A DNA stretch of 64,000 nucleotides, from NCBI GenBank assembly GCA_028285625.1, contig JANQOX010000025.1, positions 394,461 through 458,460 of the forward strand, given 5' to 3'. The DNA is from Myxococcota bacterium (GTDB lineage: Bacteria > Myxococcota_A > UBA9160 > UBA6930). The stretch's first letter is position 1; every line of letters begins with the position of its first letter. The translations under genes and the position numbers were made by a program. Under the pieces are notes generated by a model. That model searched no databases and was not told the DNA's origin. It saw only the letters and a list, made by a program, of their open reading frames with translations. This document shows positions 44,560 through 52,775 of this stretch, in pieces.

Positions 44560-45005
44560 AGCGCCGCCTCAGCCGGGGTGCATCTGGCTAGCAGCCGGCT
44601 GCGCTTCGCACGAACAGCGCGCAGGACATCCTCCGAAGCCGCGTGAGCAAGACCCTCCGCGGCGCGAGGCCCAATGATCGCGAGCGCCAGAGAGTGCCCG
44701 CGCTGGGCACCTCTTCGCACAGCGCGCGCCGCGGAAGGTGAGAGCGGTCCCGGCTCCTCGCTCAGGGCCGCCCCTTGGCTCTAGGGGTTTCGCCCGAGCC
44801 CCGGGTCTTTCTGCACCACGTGCTGACACTTCTACGAGCACGCCGCCACGTCTCCCAATGGAGTATCCGCGCGCCGCGGACTCGTGGGCCCCGGGACTCG
44901 GGTCTCCGACTCCAACCGAGCGCCCCAAAGCTCCTGCCGCACCCGTCGCGATCGAACTCGCTGCCGCTCTCTCACCACTCGAGGACCACGACTTTGCCTG
45001 CCACC
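44560..45005. other. 446-base spacer upstream of PEP-CTERM genes
   Basis: No convincing gene on either strand. A perfect 12-base palindrome GCAGCCGGCTGC (44594-44605) follows the amphi-Trp stop and may help termination. The remainder shows no clear TANNNT promoter or repeat; it probably carries the promoter of the two exported paralogs. Confidence 0.5.
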
Positions 45006-45821
45006 ATGGCCCGCCTTCACGCCAGACTGATTCTCGCTGTTGCCTTGGCATTCGGCCTGGGCGCCTCGACAGCGGAAGCGGCGCCCATCGACTACGGCGA
45101 CTTCGATGGCTTGACCGTCATGTATCTCGACGTGACCGAGAGCGCGAATGCGCCCACCGACGCGGAGCCGCTGTTCGGGCCGCCCACCGTCGTCGGCGAC
45201 GCGCTCGACTTCGAGCCCGAGTCCTTCCAGGCTGCTAGCACGAGCGCTTCCTCGCAACTGACGGATGGCCAGCTCAATTTCGACGTGATGGGCAAGGGCG
45301 CCGCGGTCAACTCGCTCTCCCTCAGCGAGACGGGCGAGTACAGCCTCACGGGAGCCGTCGGGTCCGCCGCGACGAATGTCCGGTACGCCATCTCGCTCGC
45401 AAGCATCAAGGTCCTCGCCATCGACGGCATCGACCTCGGAGCCGCCGTGGATCTAGCGGGCGCCGTGGTCTCGAGCAGCAAGAACCTGGCCTCGGACGGA
45501 CCGGGCACGTTCGACTGGTCGCTGTCGCTCTCGTATGACGTCGATGCGGCCCTCGCGAACGCTGGCCTGAGCTTCGAGTTCGGCGCCACGAAGCTCCGCA
45601 TCGCGCTCGACGACACGCTGACGGCCAGCAGCGAGCTCATCTTCGTCGACCTGGGCCCGGGCTCGTTCGATCAGATCGAGACCGCAGCTTCCATTGCCAA
45701 GCAGACCTTCGTCATCGATGGCGGGACGACCCCCATCCCCGCCCCCGGGCCCTCGGCGCTCGCACTGCTCCTTGCCGCGGCCTGCGGCACGGGAGCCATC
45801 CGACGCAGGCGCTGTTCCTAG
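45006..45821 (+). CDS. PEP-CTERM-like exported protein (paralog 1)
   Basis: 271 residues from the ATG at 45006. The signal peptide ends at AEA before APIDYGDFDG. The body alternates strands without recognised domains; it is Ala/Ser/Leu-rich, Cys appearing only near the end. The C-terminus reads PIPAPGPSALALLLAAACGTGAIRRRR: a Pro-rich signal, a membrane helix and an Arg cluster, as in exosortase (EpsH) substrates, with PAPGPS in place of VPEPS. It would be released and attached at the cell surface. The next gene is a close paralog (see findings). Function unknown. Confidence 0.85.
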   Translation: MARLHARLILAVALAFGLGASTAEAAPIDYGDFDGLTVMYLDVTESANAPTDAEPLFGPPTVVGDALDFEPESFQAASTSASSQLTDGQLNFDVMGKGAAVNSLSLSETGEYSLTGAVGSAATNVRYAISLASIKVLAIDGIDLGAAVDLAGAVVSSSKNLASDGPGTFDWSLSLSYDVDAALANAGLSFEFGATKLRIALDDTLTASSELIFVDLGPGSFDQIETAASIAKQTFVIDGGTTPIPAPGPSALALLLAAACGTGAIRRRRCS

Positions 45822-45890
45822 ACGGGGCCGCACGACTCCAAGCTGCTGCAGCCACTCCCGAACCTCAACGCCCCCCAGAGGATCTCCAAG

Positions 45891-46724
45891 ATGTCCGCCT
45901 CGAATGCCCGCCTTCCCGCAAGACTGCTCGCCATGCTTGCCTTCGCTTGCACCTTCGGCTTCGCGAGCGCAGAAGCAGCGCCCATCAACTACGGCGACTT
46001 CACGGGCCCGACCGTCATGTACATCGACGTGACGGAGACCGCGAACACGCCCTTCGATGCCGAGCCCCTGTTCGGTCCACCGACGCTCCTGGGCGACTCG
46101 CTCGACTTCGAACCCTCGACCTTCGCCGCCCAGAGTTCTGGCGCGGCCACTGTGTTGACGGAAGGGCAGCTGGGCTTCGATCTGATGAGCCAGGGCGCGG
46201 CGATCAACTCACTCGCGTTCAGTGAGGCGGGCGACTACACGCTGACGGGTGCGGGAACTTCGGCGACGGAGGTTACCTTCACTCTGAAGCTGTCGAGCAT
46301 CCAGGTGCTCGCCATCGACGGCGCGGATCTCGGCGCGAGCGTCGACCTCAGCGGCGCCACGGTGACCGGGCTGAAGAACCTGGCCGCTGATGGGGAGGGT
46401 ACGGGGCTCTGGTCGATGTCACTCGACTACGACGTCGACGCCGCGCTCGCGAACGCGGGGCTCAAGTTCGAGTTCGGCGCCACCAAGCTTCGCGTTCTGG
46501 TCGAAGACAACCTGCGTGCGAGCAGCGAGCTGATCACGACCGAGATCTCTCCCACCTCGACGAGCACCTATGAAACCGCCGCCTTCATCGCCAAGAAGGA
46601 CTTCGTCATCGACGCGGTAGCAACCATCGTTCCCGCTCCGGAGCCCTCCCTCATCGGGCTGCTCGGCACGGTGGGCGGCGTCGCAGCAGTCGCCCGGCGC
46701 CGACGCACCGCACGGACCGGCTGA
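45891..46724 (+). CDS. PEP-CTERM exported protein (paralog 2)
   Basis: 277 residues, 69 bases after paralog 1. GAGGATCTCC lies before the ATG. Signal peptide to AEAAPINYGDF. The shared framework with paralog 1 is YGDF-G-TVMY-DVTE-AN-P-DAEPLFGPPT, LDFEP, and DYDVDAALANAGL-FEFGATKLR. The C-terminus VPAPEPSLIGLLGTVGGVAAVARRRR is a clear PEP-CTERM sorting signal. The pair arose by tandem duplication and both copies remain intact. No exosortase is in the window, so the sorting enzyme is elsewhere. Function unknown. Confidence 0.88.
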   Translation: MSASNARLPARLLAMLAFACTFGFASAEAAPINYGDFTGPTVMYIDVTETANTPFDAEPLFGPPTLLGDSLDFEPSTFAAQSSGAATVLTEGQLGFDLMSQGAAINSLAFSEAGDYTLTGAGTSATEVTFTLKLSSIQVLAIDGADLGASVDLSGATVTGLKNLAADGEGTGLWSMSLDYDVDAALANAGLKFEFGATKLRVLVEDNLRASSELITTEISPTSTSTYETAAFIAKKDFVIDAVATIVPAPEPSLIGLLGTVGGVAAVARRRRTARTG

Positions 46725-46783
46725 GACGACAACGAGGCCGCAACGGCACGTCGGGACGAAGCCGGCAACTGGAGTTCAAATCC

Positions 46784-46830
46784 AGTCGCCGCGGCTGGGC
46801 ACCATCGCCGACGCCGCGGCTGCGACGACT
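46784..46830. terminator. Hairpin between convergent genes
   Basis: GCCGCGGC at 46788-46795 pairs with GCCGCGGC at 46813-46820; the arms extend with AGTC / GAC-ACT around a bulge. It lies between the ends of convergent genes (46724 and 46829) and could stop transcription in both directions. A smaller stem ACTGGA/TCCAGT (46768-46786) precedes it. Confidence 0.4.
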
Positions 46831-47548
46831 ACTCGCTGGCCGGCAGCGAGCCCCAGGTCTTGAGGGTGCGGATGACGAAGGTGCCCCCGAACTCCCCGGC
46901 TGGCGCCGAGGCCTTCTGGTAGGAAGCCCAGTCCTGGGTCGCCGTGATCTCCCGGGTCCAGGCATCCGCCTCGGTCTCGCTCTCGTAGCCCACCGAGATG
47001 ACGTGCGTGATCGAAGTCGCCCCCGCCGCATCCACGGCCGAGAGGTGCACCTGCGCGGGACTCTTCTGGCCCGTGGGCGACTTCATGAGCGTGTCGAGCG
47101 CCGAGGTGAACGCGGCGGCGTCGCTGACGTCGAACACGTGAAGGCGCCACACCACGTCGGCGTCGCTCACCGGCCCCCAGCTCCGGACGGTGTTCATGCG
47201 CGACGTGGAGCCGGGGTCGCTCAGCGGACCGAAGGTCGCGAGAAATGCGTCCCAGGCCGGGTCGGCCGTCATCTTGGCGAACCAGGCCTCACGGTCCGCC
47301 ATCGAGTTGAAGACGCTGATGAAGCTGTGGGTCGCCGGGTCGTTGCCGTCGAGTACGGATGCCATCAGCGAGACCGTGCCCGTGAACCCCTGCGTCCCCG
47401 GCGCCGACATGAGCTTGTCGGTGGCCGCGATGATCTTGCCGACGTCCTGGGGTTCGGCGGTGAACGTGGTGACGGCCCAGTTCTGTTGTGCGCTCGCCGC
47501 GTGGGCAAGCAACACCAGACTGGCGACCAAAGCGATGAAACACTTCAT
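46829..47548 (-). CDS. Exported protein of unknown function, two ABM-like halves
   Basis: 239 residues from the ATG at 47548, with AGGAGGG about 5 bases upstream. Signal peptide MKCFIALVASLVLLAHAASA. The mature part looks like two similar ferredoxin-like (dimeric alpha/beta barrel) halves: WAVTTFTAEPQDVGKI...HSFISVFNSMADREAWFAKM...DPAWDAFL and VVWRLHVFDVSDAAAF...SITHVISVGYESETEADAWTREI...DWASYQ. Each ends in a D-W/DAF-type helix as in ABM-like proteins. No catalytic residues recognised. Likely periplasmic. It stands alone, convergent to the PEP-CTERM pair. Confidence 0.8.
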   Translation of the reverse strand: MKCFIALVASLVLLAHAASAQQNWAVTTFTAEPQDVGKIIAATDKLMSAPGTQGFTGTVSLMASVLDGNDPATHSFISVFNSMADREAWFAKMTADPAWDAFLATFGPLSDPGSTSRMNTVRSWGPVSDADVVWRLHVFDVSDAAAFTSALDTLMKSPTGQKSPAQVHLSAVDAAGATSITHVISVGYESETEADAWTREITATQDWASYQKASAPAGEFGGTFVIRTLKTWGSLPASE

Positions 47549-47736
47549 GGGATCCCTCCTCGAAAGCGCCGGACGACGGGAAACTCCGATCCGGACTCGC
47601 GAAGGGTCATCATCCCACATCCCAGGGCGCCGGAGCGCACGAAGCGTGCATGGGGCGGACTGGGGCAGCTCGCTAGGCCGTGGCGCGTCGGTAGGCGCCG
47701 AACGCGCGCCATGAGGTACCGGGACCTTGAATTCTC

Positions 47737-47813
47737 TGGCGCCCCCGGCACGACTCGAACGTGCGACACCCGGTTTAGGAAACCGGTGCTCTATCCAGCT
47801 GAGCTACGGGGGC
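47737..47813 (-). tRNA. tRNA-Arg (CCT)
   Basis: 77 bases on the minus strand folding as a cloverleaf. Acceptor stem GCCCCCG/CGGGGGC, D-arm GCTCAGCTGGATAGAGC, anticodon arm CCGGT-TTCCTAA-ACCGG with CCT in the loop, T-arm GCACG-TTCGAGT-CGTGC. The discriminator is G, and CCA is encoded at 47739-47737. It reads AGG codons. Confidence 0.97.
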
Positions 47814-47899
47814 GGGTCGCGAAACGCTAGCGAATCGACGGAGACCCCCGGCACGCACGCGCCGCGCGCGCGGGACCGGAGGCCGCGATCGCGGCGCTG

Positions 47900-50800
47900 C
47901 TACTGCGCCACGATCGGCATCTCGTTCGAAAGCAGGCCGTCGGGGTTGTGGACCTGGATCATGTGCGGGCCCACGGTGGGGGCCGGGTCGAGCGTCACGA
48001 CCATGCGCTTGGGGTCGGCCGCATCGAGCAGGGCGAACGAGCACGCCGCGCAGACGGCGCCGTCCACCAGCACCGCGGCAGCGGGATCCACGCTCTCGCT
48101 CTGCAGCAAGAAGCTTGCCTGCGCGCCGGCCTGCGGACGGCCCACGGAACCCCAGAGCAGCGGCTGCGCGCCCCCGATCTGGACGGCGGGCGCGTGCTCG
48201 GCGGTGATCGTGAGCACGGCACCCGGCGTACCGGCCACGAGCGCGCGAAGGCTGGCGCCGGTCTCGGTGGCGACCCCTTGCGTCCAGAAGCCCGTGTCGG
48301 GGTCGACCCGGTACTCGCCCAGGTCGCCGCTGCGGGCCACGGCGGTGATGCGTCCTTCGGTGGCGAAGGCCTCCATCTGGTCCATGCCCGCGATCAGGTC
48401 CGCGTCGGCTGCGGTGGCGGCCGTGAGGTCGAGCTGTCGGCCGAGGATGCCGGGGAAGCCCACGCCCAGTTCGCTGATCATCTGGAAGATGTCCTCGCCG
48501 CGCACGCCGTAGATGCCGAGGAAGCCTTGACCGACCGCGGCCGGGTCGTCGGGGAAGGTCGCCAGGAACGAGCCGCGCTCGGTATGGCCCACGTTCGGGT
48601 CCCAGATCGCGACGCTGTTGGCGCTGTCGAGCAGGACCAACGCTTCTTCCGCCTGGAACATGCCGTTGCTGAAGAGCAGGAACCGGTCCCACATGCCGCG
48701 AATCGTCGGCGCATCGAACGCGCCGACGAAGCCCGAGTTGGTGCCGGCCGTGAGCGGCAGCGCGTGGCAGCCGGCGCCCGAGCTCGCGCAGGTGAGAATC
48801 TGCTGGCTGCCCTGGCCGTCGTCGTTGGTGAAGAAGTCGCGCGCGCCCTGCAGCGCATCGGCCGTCATGGCGTCGCTGGGGCGCCGCAGCGGCGAGGGCG
48901 GGTAGGGCAGCACGGCCAGAAATGCGGCCATGTCGTCGCGCTCGTCGTCCGAGAGCTCGCCAACGCCGGCGCAGGGCTGCTCGCACATCACGCCCGAGAG
49001 GCTCGCGTTCACCAGGTGCCGGAAGCACGCCTGCGCGCCGTCGGCTTCGATGTCGCAGTCGAGCCCGCTGTCGCCCGGTACGAATGCGCCCGCGATCGGG
49101 TCGCCCAGCGTGCCATCCCAGTGCAGCGGCAGCGTGCCCGAGAGGCCGCGGATCGGCATGGTCGTGCGCGGCTCGGGCTTCTCGCCGCTGGTCCCGAGCG
49201 GATCGTCCGGCCCCTGCACGGTGTTGATCGACCACTGCAGCTGGTCCGTATGGCCCTGGGGGTGACACGACTCGCACGAGAAGGTGCCGCTCGTCGAGCC
49301 CAGGGCGTTCGCGAAGGCGATGCGACCGCGGCGGATGTCGGCCGGCGTGGGGTCGTCGCCCACGATCACCGTGTGGTCCACTGCGGGTACCGCTGGTGCA
49401 CGGACGTCGACCACCGAGACGGTGCTGTCAGCCGAGTCGAGGACGTAGGCGGTCTGCGCCACGCCGGCGCCGTCCGAAGCCAGCACCACGCCCGAGGGCA
49501 GGGCGCCCACGGGCAGCTGGCCCAGGGCATTGCCAGCCCCGTCGAGCAAGAAGAGCCCAGGCGCCCCGGCGCTGCCGTCCGACCCGAAGGCCGTGACGGC
49601 CACGAGGTTGCCATCGCCCGAGACGGCCACGCCGTAGGGCGTGGGTGCCGGCGTCCCGGCCTCGGCGTCGAGATCGATCTGGGTGGCGTTGCCGGTGCAG
49701 CCCGCCGAGCAGTCGATCACGGCGAGGCGGTTGTCGAACATGCGGTTGGCCAGGGCGGCGAGGCCGTCCTTCTGGTTGAGCGCCTCGGTGTTCGTCAGGT
49801 AGAGCGTGCTGCCGTGGGCCGCGAGGCCGTAGTGCAGGGTGCCCAGGGTGTCGACGACCTCGTCGAGCGCGAGGGTCGCGGCGTCGAACACGAAGAGATC
49901 GCGGTCGGGCTGATCACGGTCCCGGATGATGCGCCCGCCCAGGTTGGGCTCGAACACGAACGCGGCGCCATCCACGACGACGTCGAACTCGCAGCCCTCG
50001 TCGAACGGGTCGCTCTCGTCGAGGCCGCGTGGGTCGTTGGCGGCGTCGCAGGTGGGGAACTCGGTCTGGTTGCCCGACTCGAAGGCCGCCACGTAGACCT
50101 TGCCACCCGCGGCCGCGATCGCACGAGGGCCCTGCGCCGTGATCGCAAGCCGGGTGGGGTGGACCGTCACCTGGCCGGCGGCATCGACGTCGAGGACCAG
50201 CACTTCGTTGGGATGGTCCAGCGTGACGAAGGCGCGCCCCGGGCCCGAGAACGCGACGCCCGTGGGCTCGTTCGTCTGCGTCACGCCGTCGGCGCCGATC
50301 ACCTGGACGGTCTGCACGACCTCCTGGCGACCGCGGCTCACCACCGAGATCGAGTCGGAGACGTGGTTCGTGACGAGCACCAGCTCGTCCTCGCTCGCGT
50401 CTTCGGGGTCGACCTTCGGGCGCACGGCCACGCCCACGGGCTCGAGCCCCACTGCGACTTCGGCGATCAGGCCCGGCGCACCGGCGCCCGAGACGTCGAG
50501 CAGCGAGAGCGTTCCGCTCGAGGTGTTCGCGACATAGAGCACCTGGCCATCGTGCGAGAGCGCCAGGGGCTGGGCTTGCGGGCTCAGGAAGCTCATCTCG
50601 CCGGATGCATCGGGCACGCCGGCGGGGCCGACCGGCGCCACGCACTTGGCGCCGAGCAGCGCCGTCGCCGCGACCAGCAGCAGGACGACGCGTGCGCCGC
50701 CGCCGAACTTCAGGACGGACTGCATGCGTCGCCTCCCCCTCTTGCGACCCAGCGCCCACGGTAGCGCGGCGAGCATCCACCACGAGGCGGGCTCGGGCAC

Positions 50801-51535
50801 GGCGGTGCCCGTGCGAAACAGGTTCATGAAGTGCCCGTCGGTCGCCGGCAGTGCGCCGAAGTCGCCGGGCCGACTCGGGTCGCCATTCTCTCCCATGTCC
50901 TGGAAGGGGCCCCCGTCGAAGGCGAGCCGGCCGTGGGGGATCAGGACGCCGCCGATTTCGGTCAGGACGAGCCGGAACGAGATGGTGTCGAAGGCGAAGT
51001 TCTCGTCGGGCAGCACGAAGAACTCGATGAAGTTCGTGGCGAAGTTGAAGCCCTCGTCGAAGAGCAGGGCGATCACCTGCTCGTCGCCGTTCACGGGGTT
51101 CGTGAAGGCGAAGACGCCGAGGGTGAGGTTGCCGCCGGTGCCCCCGACCGAGAGGCCGTAGCCCTGGCCCAGCTGCTCGGGGGTGCGGTAGCGGTAGGTC
51201 GCGTCGAAGCTGCCGCCTCCGGTCGACCCCGCTGCGAACTGCGTGATGATGCGGGTGCCGCCGCAGGCCGGCTCGGACGGTCGCAGTCTCAGCAGGCCGT
51301 TGCGCTCATCGCCCGCGCTGAGCGCGTTGGCGCCGCAGATCACCGAACCGAGGGTCGGCGAGAGCAGGCCGTCTTCGAAGTCCTCGGTGAACGAGGACCC
51401 GCTGTCCCAGGTGCCCGCCATGCCTTCGACGAACATGTTCACCGCGTGGGCGGGTGCCGCCCCGAGAACGCCCGCCAGCAGGGCCCATGCCAGCACGTGC
51501 GCGATTCGACCCGGTCCCGAAGCCTGCAACGCCAC
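47900..51535 (-). CDS. Fused frame: PEP-CTERM protein joined to beta-propeller/haem c protein
   Basis: One open frame of 1211 residues from a GTG at 51535. Residues 1-270 form a complete PEP-CTERM protein: signal peptide to PAHA, a beta-sandwich body, then AVPEPASWWMLAALPWALGRKRGRR, which normally ends a protein. With no stop, a second protein follows at an ATG (50725, residue 271) with its own signal segment (VVLLLVAATALLGA), ribosome site, YVTN-type beta-propeller repeats (QVLYVANTSSGTLSLLD; LVLVTNHVSDSISVVSRG) and c-type haem sites (CESCH, CASSGAGCH) like di-haem peroxidase relatives. Two originally separate genes are likely: CDS A 50726-51535, CDS B 47900-50725. B may transfer electrons in the periplasm. 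Confidence 0.8.
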   Translation of the reverse strand: MALQASGPGRIAHVLAWALLAGVLGAAPAHAVNMFVEGMAGTWDSGSSFTEDFEDGLLSPTLGSVICGANALSAGDERNGLLRLRPSEPACGGTRIITQFAAGSTGGGSFDATYRYRTPEQLGQGYGLSVGGTGGNLTLGVFAFTNPVNGDEQVIALLFDEGFNFATNFIEFFVLPDENFAFDTISFRLVLTEIGGVLIPHGRLAFDGGPFQDMGENGDPSRPGDFGALPATDGHFMNLFRTGTAVPEPASWWMLAALPWALGRKRGRRRMQSVLKFGGGARVVLLLVAATALLGAKCVAPVGPAGVPDASGEMSFLSPQAQPLALSHDGQVLYVANTSSGTLSLLDVSGAGAPGLIAEVAVGLEPVGVAVRPKVDPEDASEDELVLVTNHVSDSISVVSRGRQEVVQTVQVIGADGVTQTNEPTGVAFSGPGRAFVTLDHPNEVLVLDVDAAGQVTVHPTRLAITAQGPRAIAAAGGKVYVAAFESGNQTEFPTCDAANDPRGLDESDPFDEGCEFDVVVDGAAFVFEPNLGGRIIRDRDQPDRDLFVFDAATLALDEVVDTLGTLHYGLAAHGSTLYLTNTEALNQKDGLAALANRMFDNRLAVIDCSAGCTGNATQIDLDAEAGTPAPTPYGVAVSGDGNLVAVTAFGSDGSAGAPGLFLLDGAGNALGQLPVGALPSGVVLASDGAGVAQTAYVLDSADSTVSVVDVRAPAVPAVDHTVIVGDDPTPADIRRGRIAFANALGSTSGTFSCESCHPQGHTDQLQWSINTVQGPDDPLGTSGEKPEPRTTMPIRGLSGTLPLHWDGTLGDPIAGAFVPGDSGLDCDIEADGAQACFRHLVNASLSGVMCEQPCAGVGELSDDERDDMAAFLAVLPYPPSPLRRPSDAMTADALQGARDFFTNDDGQGSQQILTCASSGAGCHALPLTAGTNSGFVGAFDAPTIRGMWDRFLLFSNGMFQAEEALVLLDSANSVAIWDPNVGHTERGSFLATFPDDPAAVGQGFLGIYGVRGEDIFQMISELGVGFPGILGRQLDLTAATAADADLIAGMDQMEAFATEGRITAVARSGDLGEYRVDPDTGFWTQGVATETGASLRALVAGTPGAVLTITAEHAPAVQIGGAQPLLWGSVGRPQAGAQASFLLQSESVDPAAAVLVDGAVCAACSFALLDAADPKRMVVTLDPAPTVGPHMIQVHNPDGLLSNEMPIVAQ
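50723..50738 (-). promoter_or_regulatory. Internal ribosome site and ATG of the downstream cistron
   Basis: On the minus strand GGGGAGG (50738-50732) stands 6 bases before the ATG at 50725. The codon at 50731-50729 is CGA; a single base change would make it TGA, ending the PEP-CTERM protein just before this start. The site suggests that the haem protein is, or was, translated separately. Confidence 0.7.
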
Positions 51536-51680
51536 GTGGCATCCCCCGAAGTGTTCGCCGCCCCTCGGTCTTGTGGTTCCGGGGCTGGGGATGTGTCGGA
51601 TGAAGCCCACGACGGGGCCGGCCGGGCGTGCGGGGCTGGCGCCCCAGGCGCGGCTATCCTGCCGCCGAGGAGGTCCGCGC

Positions 51681-52079
51681 ATGCGCGTCGTCGGCGCCCA
51701 TCACATGTCGCTCACCGTGCTCGAGGTCGAGCGATCCAAGGCCTTCTACGGCGGGGTGCTGGGCCTGCCCGAGATCGACAGGCCGGACTTCGGGTTCCCG
51801 GGCGCCTGGTACCAGGCCGGGCCCGTGCAGCTGCACCTGATCCAGGCGCCGCCGGGTCACGAGCCCGCGGCCACGGAGGCCGGGCCGAGCCCGATCGAGA
51901 ACCACCTGGCCTTCGAGATCGACGACTACGCCGCGGTGCAGCGCGACCTCGAAGCGCAGGGACACCAGGTCCTTGGGCTGGGCGAGAACGTGGGCCAGCT
52001 CTTCGTGCGCGACCCCGACGGACACATGGTCGAGTTGATCCAGCCCGGCGGCCAGCTGGGCCGACCGAAGCCGGCCTAG
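51681..52079 (+). CDS. VOC/glyoxalase family protein
   Basis: 132 residues from the ATG at 51681, with GAGGAGG 7 bases upstream and a TATCCT -10-like hexamer before it. Start HHMSLTVLEVERSKAFYGGVLGLPEI and end VGQLFVRDPDGHMVELIQP fit a single vicinal-oxygen-chelate domain; His at position 8, His in ENHLAFEI and Glu in MVELI are probable metal ligands. Fosfomycin-resistance, glyoxalase and epimerase relatives share this fold; the substrate is unknown. It is divergent from the fused PEP-CTERM gene and convergent with apt. Confidence 0.9.
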   Translation: MRVVGAHHMSLTVLEVERSKAFYGGVLGLPEIDRPDFGFPGAWYQAGPVQLHLIQAPPGHEPAATEAGPSPIENHLAFEIDDYAAVQRDLEAQGHQVLGLGENVGQLFVRDPDGHMVELIQPGGQLGRPKPA

Positions 52080-52087
52080 CGCGGCTC

Positions 52088-52128
52088 GTAGCGCAGTACG
52101 CAGTCGCGCTAGTAGCGCAGTACGCAGT
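52088..52128. repeat. 17-bp direct repeat, 24-bp period, at the apt 3' end
   Basis: GTAGCGCAGTACGCAGT occurs at 52088-52104 and 52112-52128. The second copy encodes the last residues (CVLRY) of apt; the first lies after the stop and would encode the same peptide in the same frame (8-codon period). Confidence 0.9.
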
Positions 52129-52633
52129 GGATGGGGTCGATCCCGTCCAGCAGCTTCGCGCCTCCCAGGTCCGAGAGCTCGATCAGGAAGGCGGCGCCGA
52201 CCACCTCGCCGCCGGCCTCGCGGGCCAGCTGCACGGCCGCGGCTGCGGTGCCGCCTGTCGCAATCAGGTCGTCGAGAATCAGGACGCGGTGGCCGGGCTC
52301 CACGGTGTCGATGTGCATCTCGACCGTGTCCGAGCCGTACTCGAGGTCGTAGCTCACCTGGTGGGTGTGGTACGGGAGCTTGCCCTGCTTGCGCACCAGG
52401 CCGAGGCCGGCGCCGAGTTCGAGCGCCACCGGCGCGCCGAGCAGGAATCCGCGCGCCTCGATTCCGAGCACGCGGTCGACGCCCGCGTCGCGAAACGGCG
52501 CCGCCACCGCCGCCGCAGCGGCGCGCAGGGCATCGGGCTCGAGGAACAGGGGCGTCACGTCGCGGAACATGATCCCTTCCTTCGGGAAGTCGGGGATGTC
52601 GCGGACGAAGCTGCGGAGCTGGTCGGTGTTCAT
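52109..52633 (-). CDS. apt: Adenine phosphoribosyltransferase
   Basis: 174 residues, standard length. Hallmarks: IPDFPKEGIMFRDVTPLF at the N-terminus, GIEARGFLLGAPVA, RKQGKLPY flexible loop, and the PRPP-binding motif VLILDDLIATGGTA. It makes AMP from adenine and PRPP in the cytoplasm, for purine salvage. The ATG at 52633 has AAGGAAGG before it. The last codons lie in a short duplication that puts a TAG after CVLRY; a further in-frame copy of DCVLRY follows the stop. Confidence 0.96.
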   Translation of the reverse strand: MNTDQLRSFVRDIPDFPKEGIMFRDVTPLFLEPDALRAAAAAVAAPFRDAGVDRVLGIEARGFLLGAPVALELGAGLGLVRKQGKLPYHTHQVSYDLEYGSDTVEMHIDTVEPGHRVLILDDLIATGGTAAAAVQLAREAGGEVVGAAFLIELSDLGGAKLLDGIDPIHCVLRY

Positions 52634-52775
52634 GGCCTTCCTTCGACTCGGGGGCAGGGGCGGGCCAGACGGTAGCGGCTCCGTTGGGTCCCGCGGCACT
52701 TGTCGGCCGTCGGGAGGGACTTCCGGAGCCCCGGTGCCTTGCCGCACCCCGCGGGACGAGGAACCCTCCCGGCCC

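Noticed and set aside
44569-45051. 160-codon minus-strand frame in the spacer before the PEP-CTERM genes
   Set aside because: Biased composition, no motif, no ribosome site and overlaps the signal-peptide region of a real gene.
46768-46828. Possible tRNA-Sec or tRNA remnant
   Set aside because: No GGTTCRA T-loop at the right distance, no 7- or 8-bp acceptor partner, and the downstream bases are the end of a coding gene. Kept only as a curiosity.
47948-50764. 938-codon plus-strand frame opposite the haem/propeller gene
   Set aside because: Arg/Gly/His/Val composition without motifs; the minus strand has clear haem sites, propeller repeats and a signal segment.
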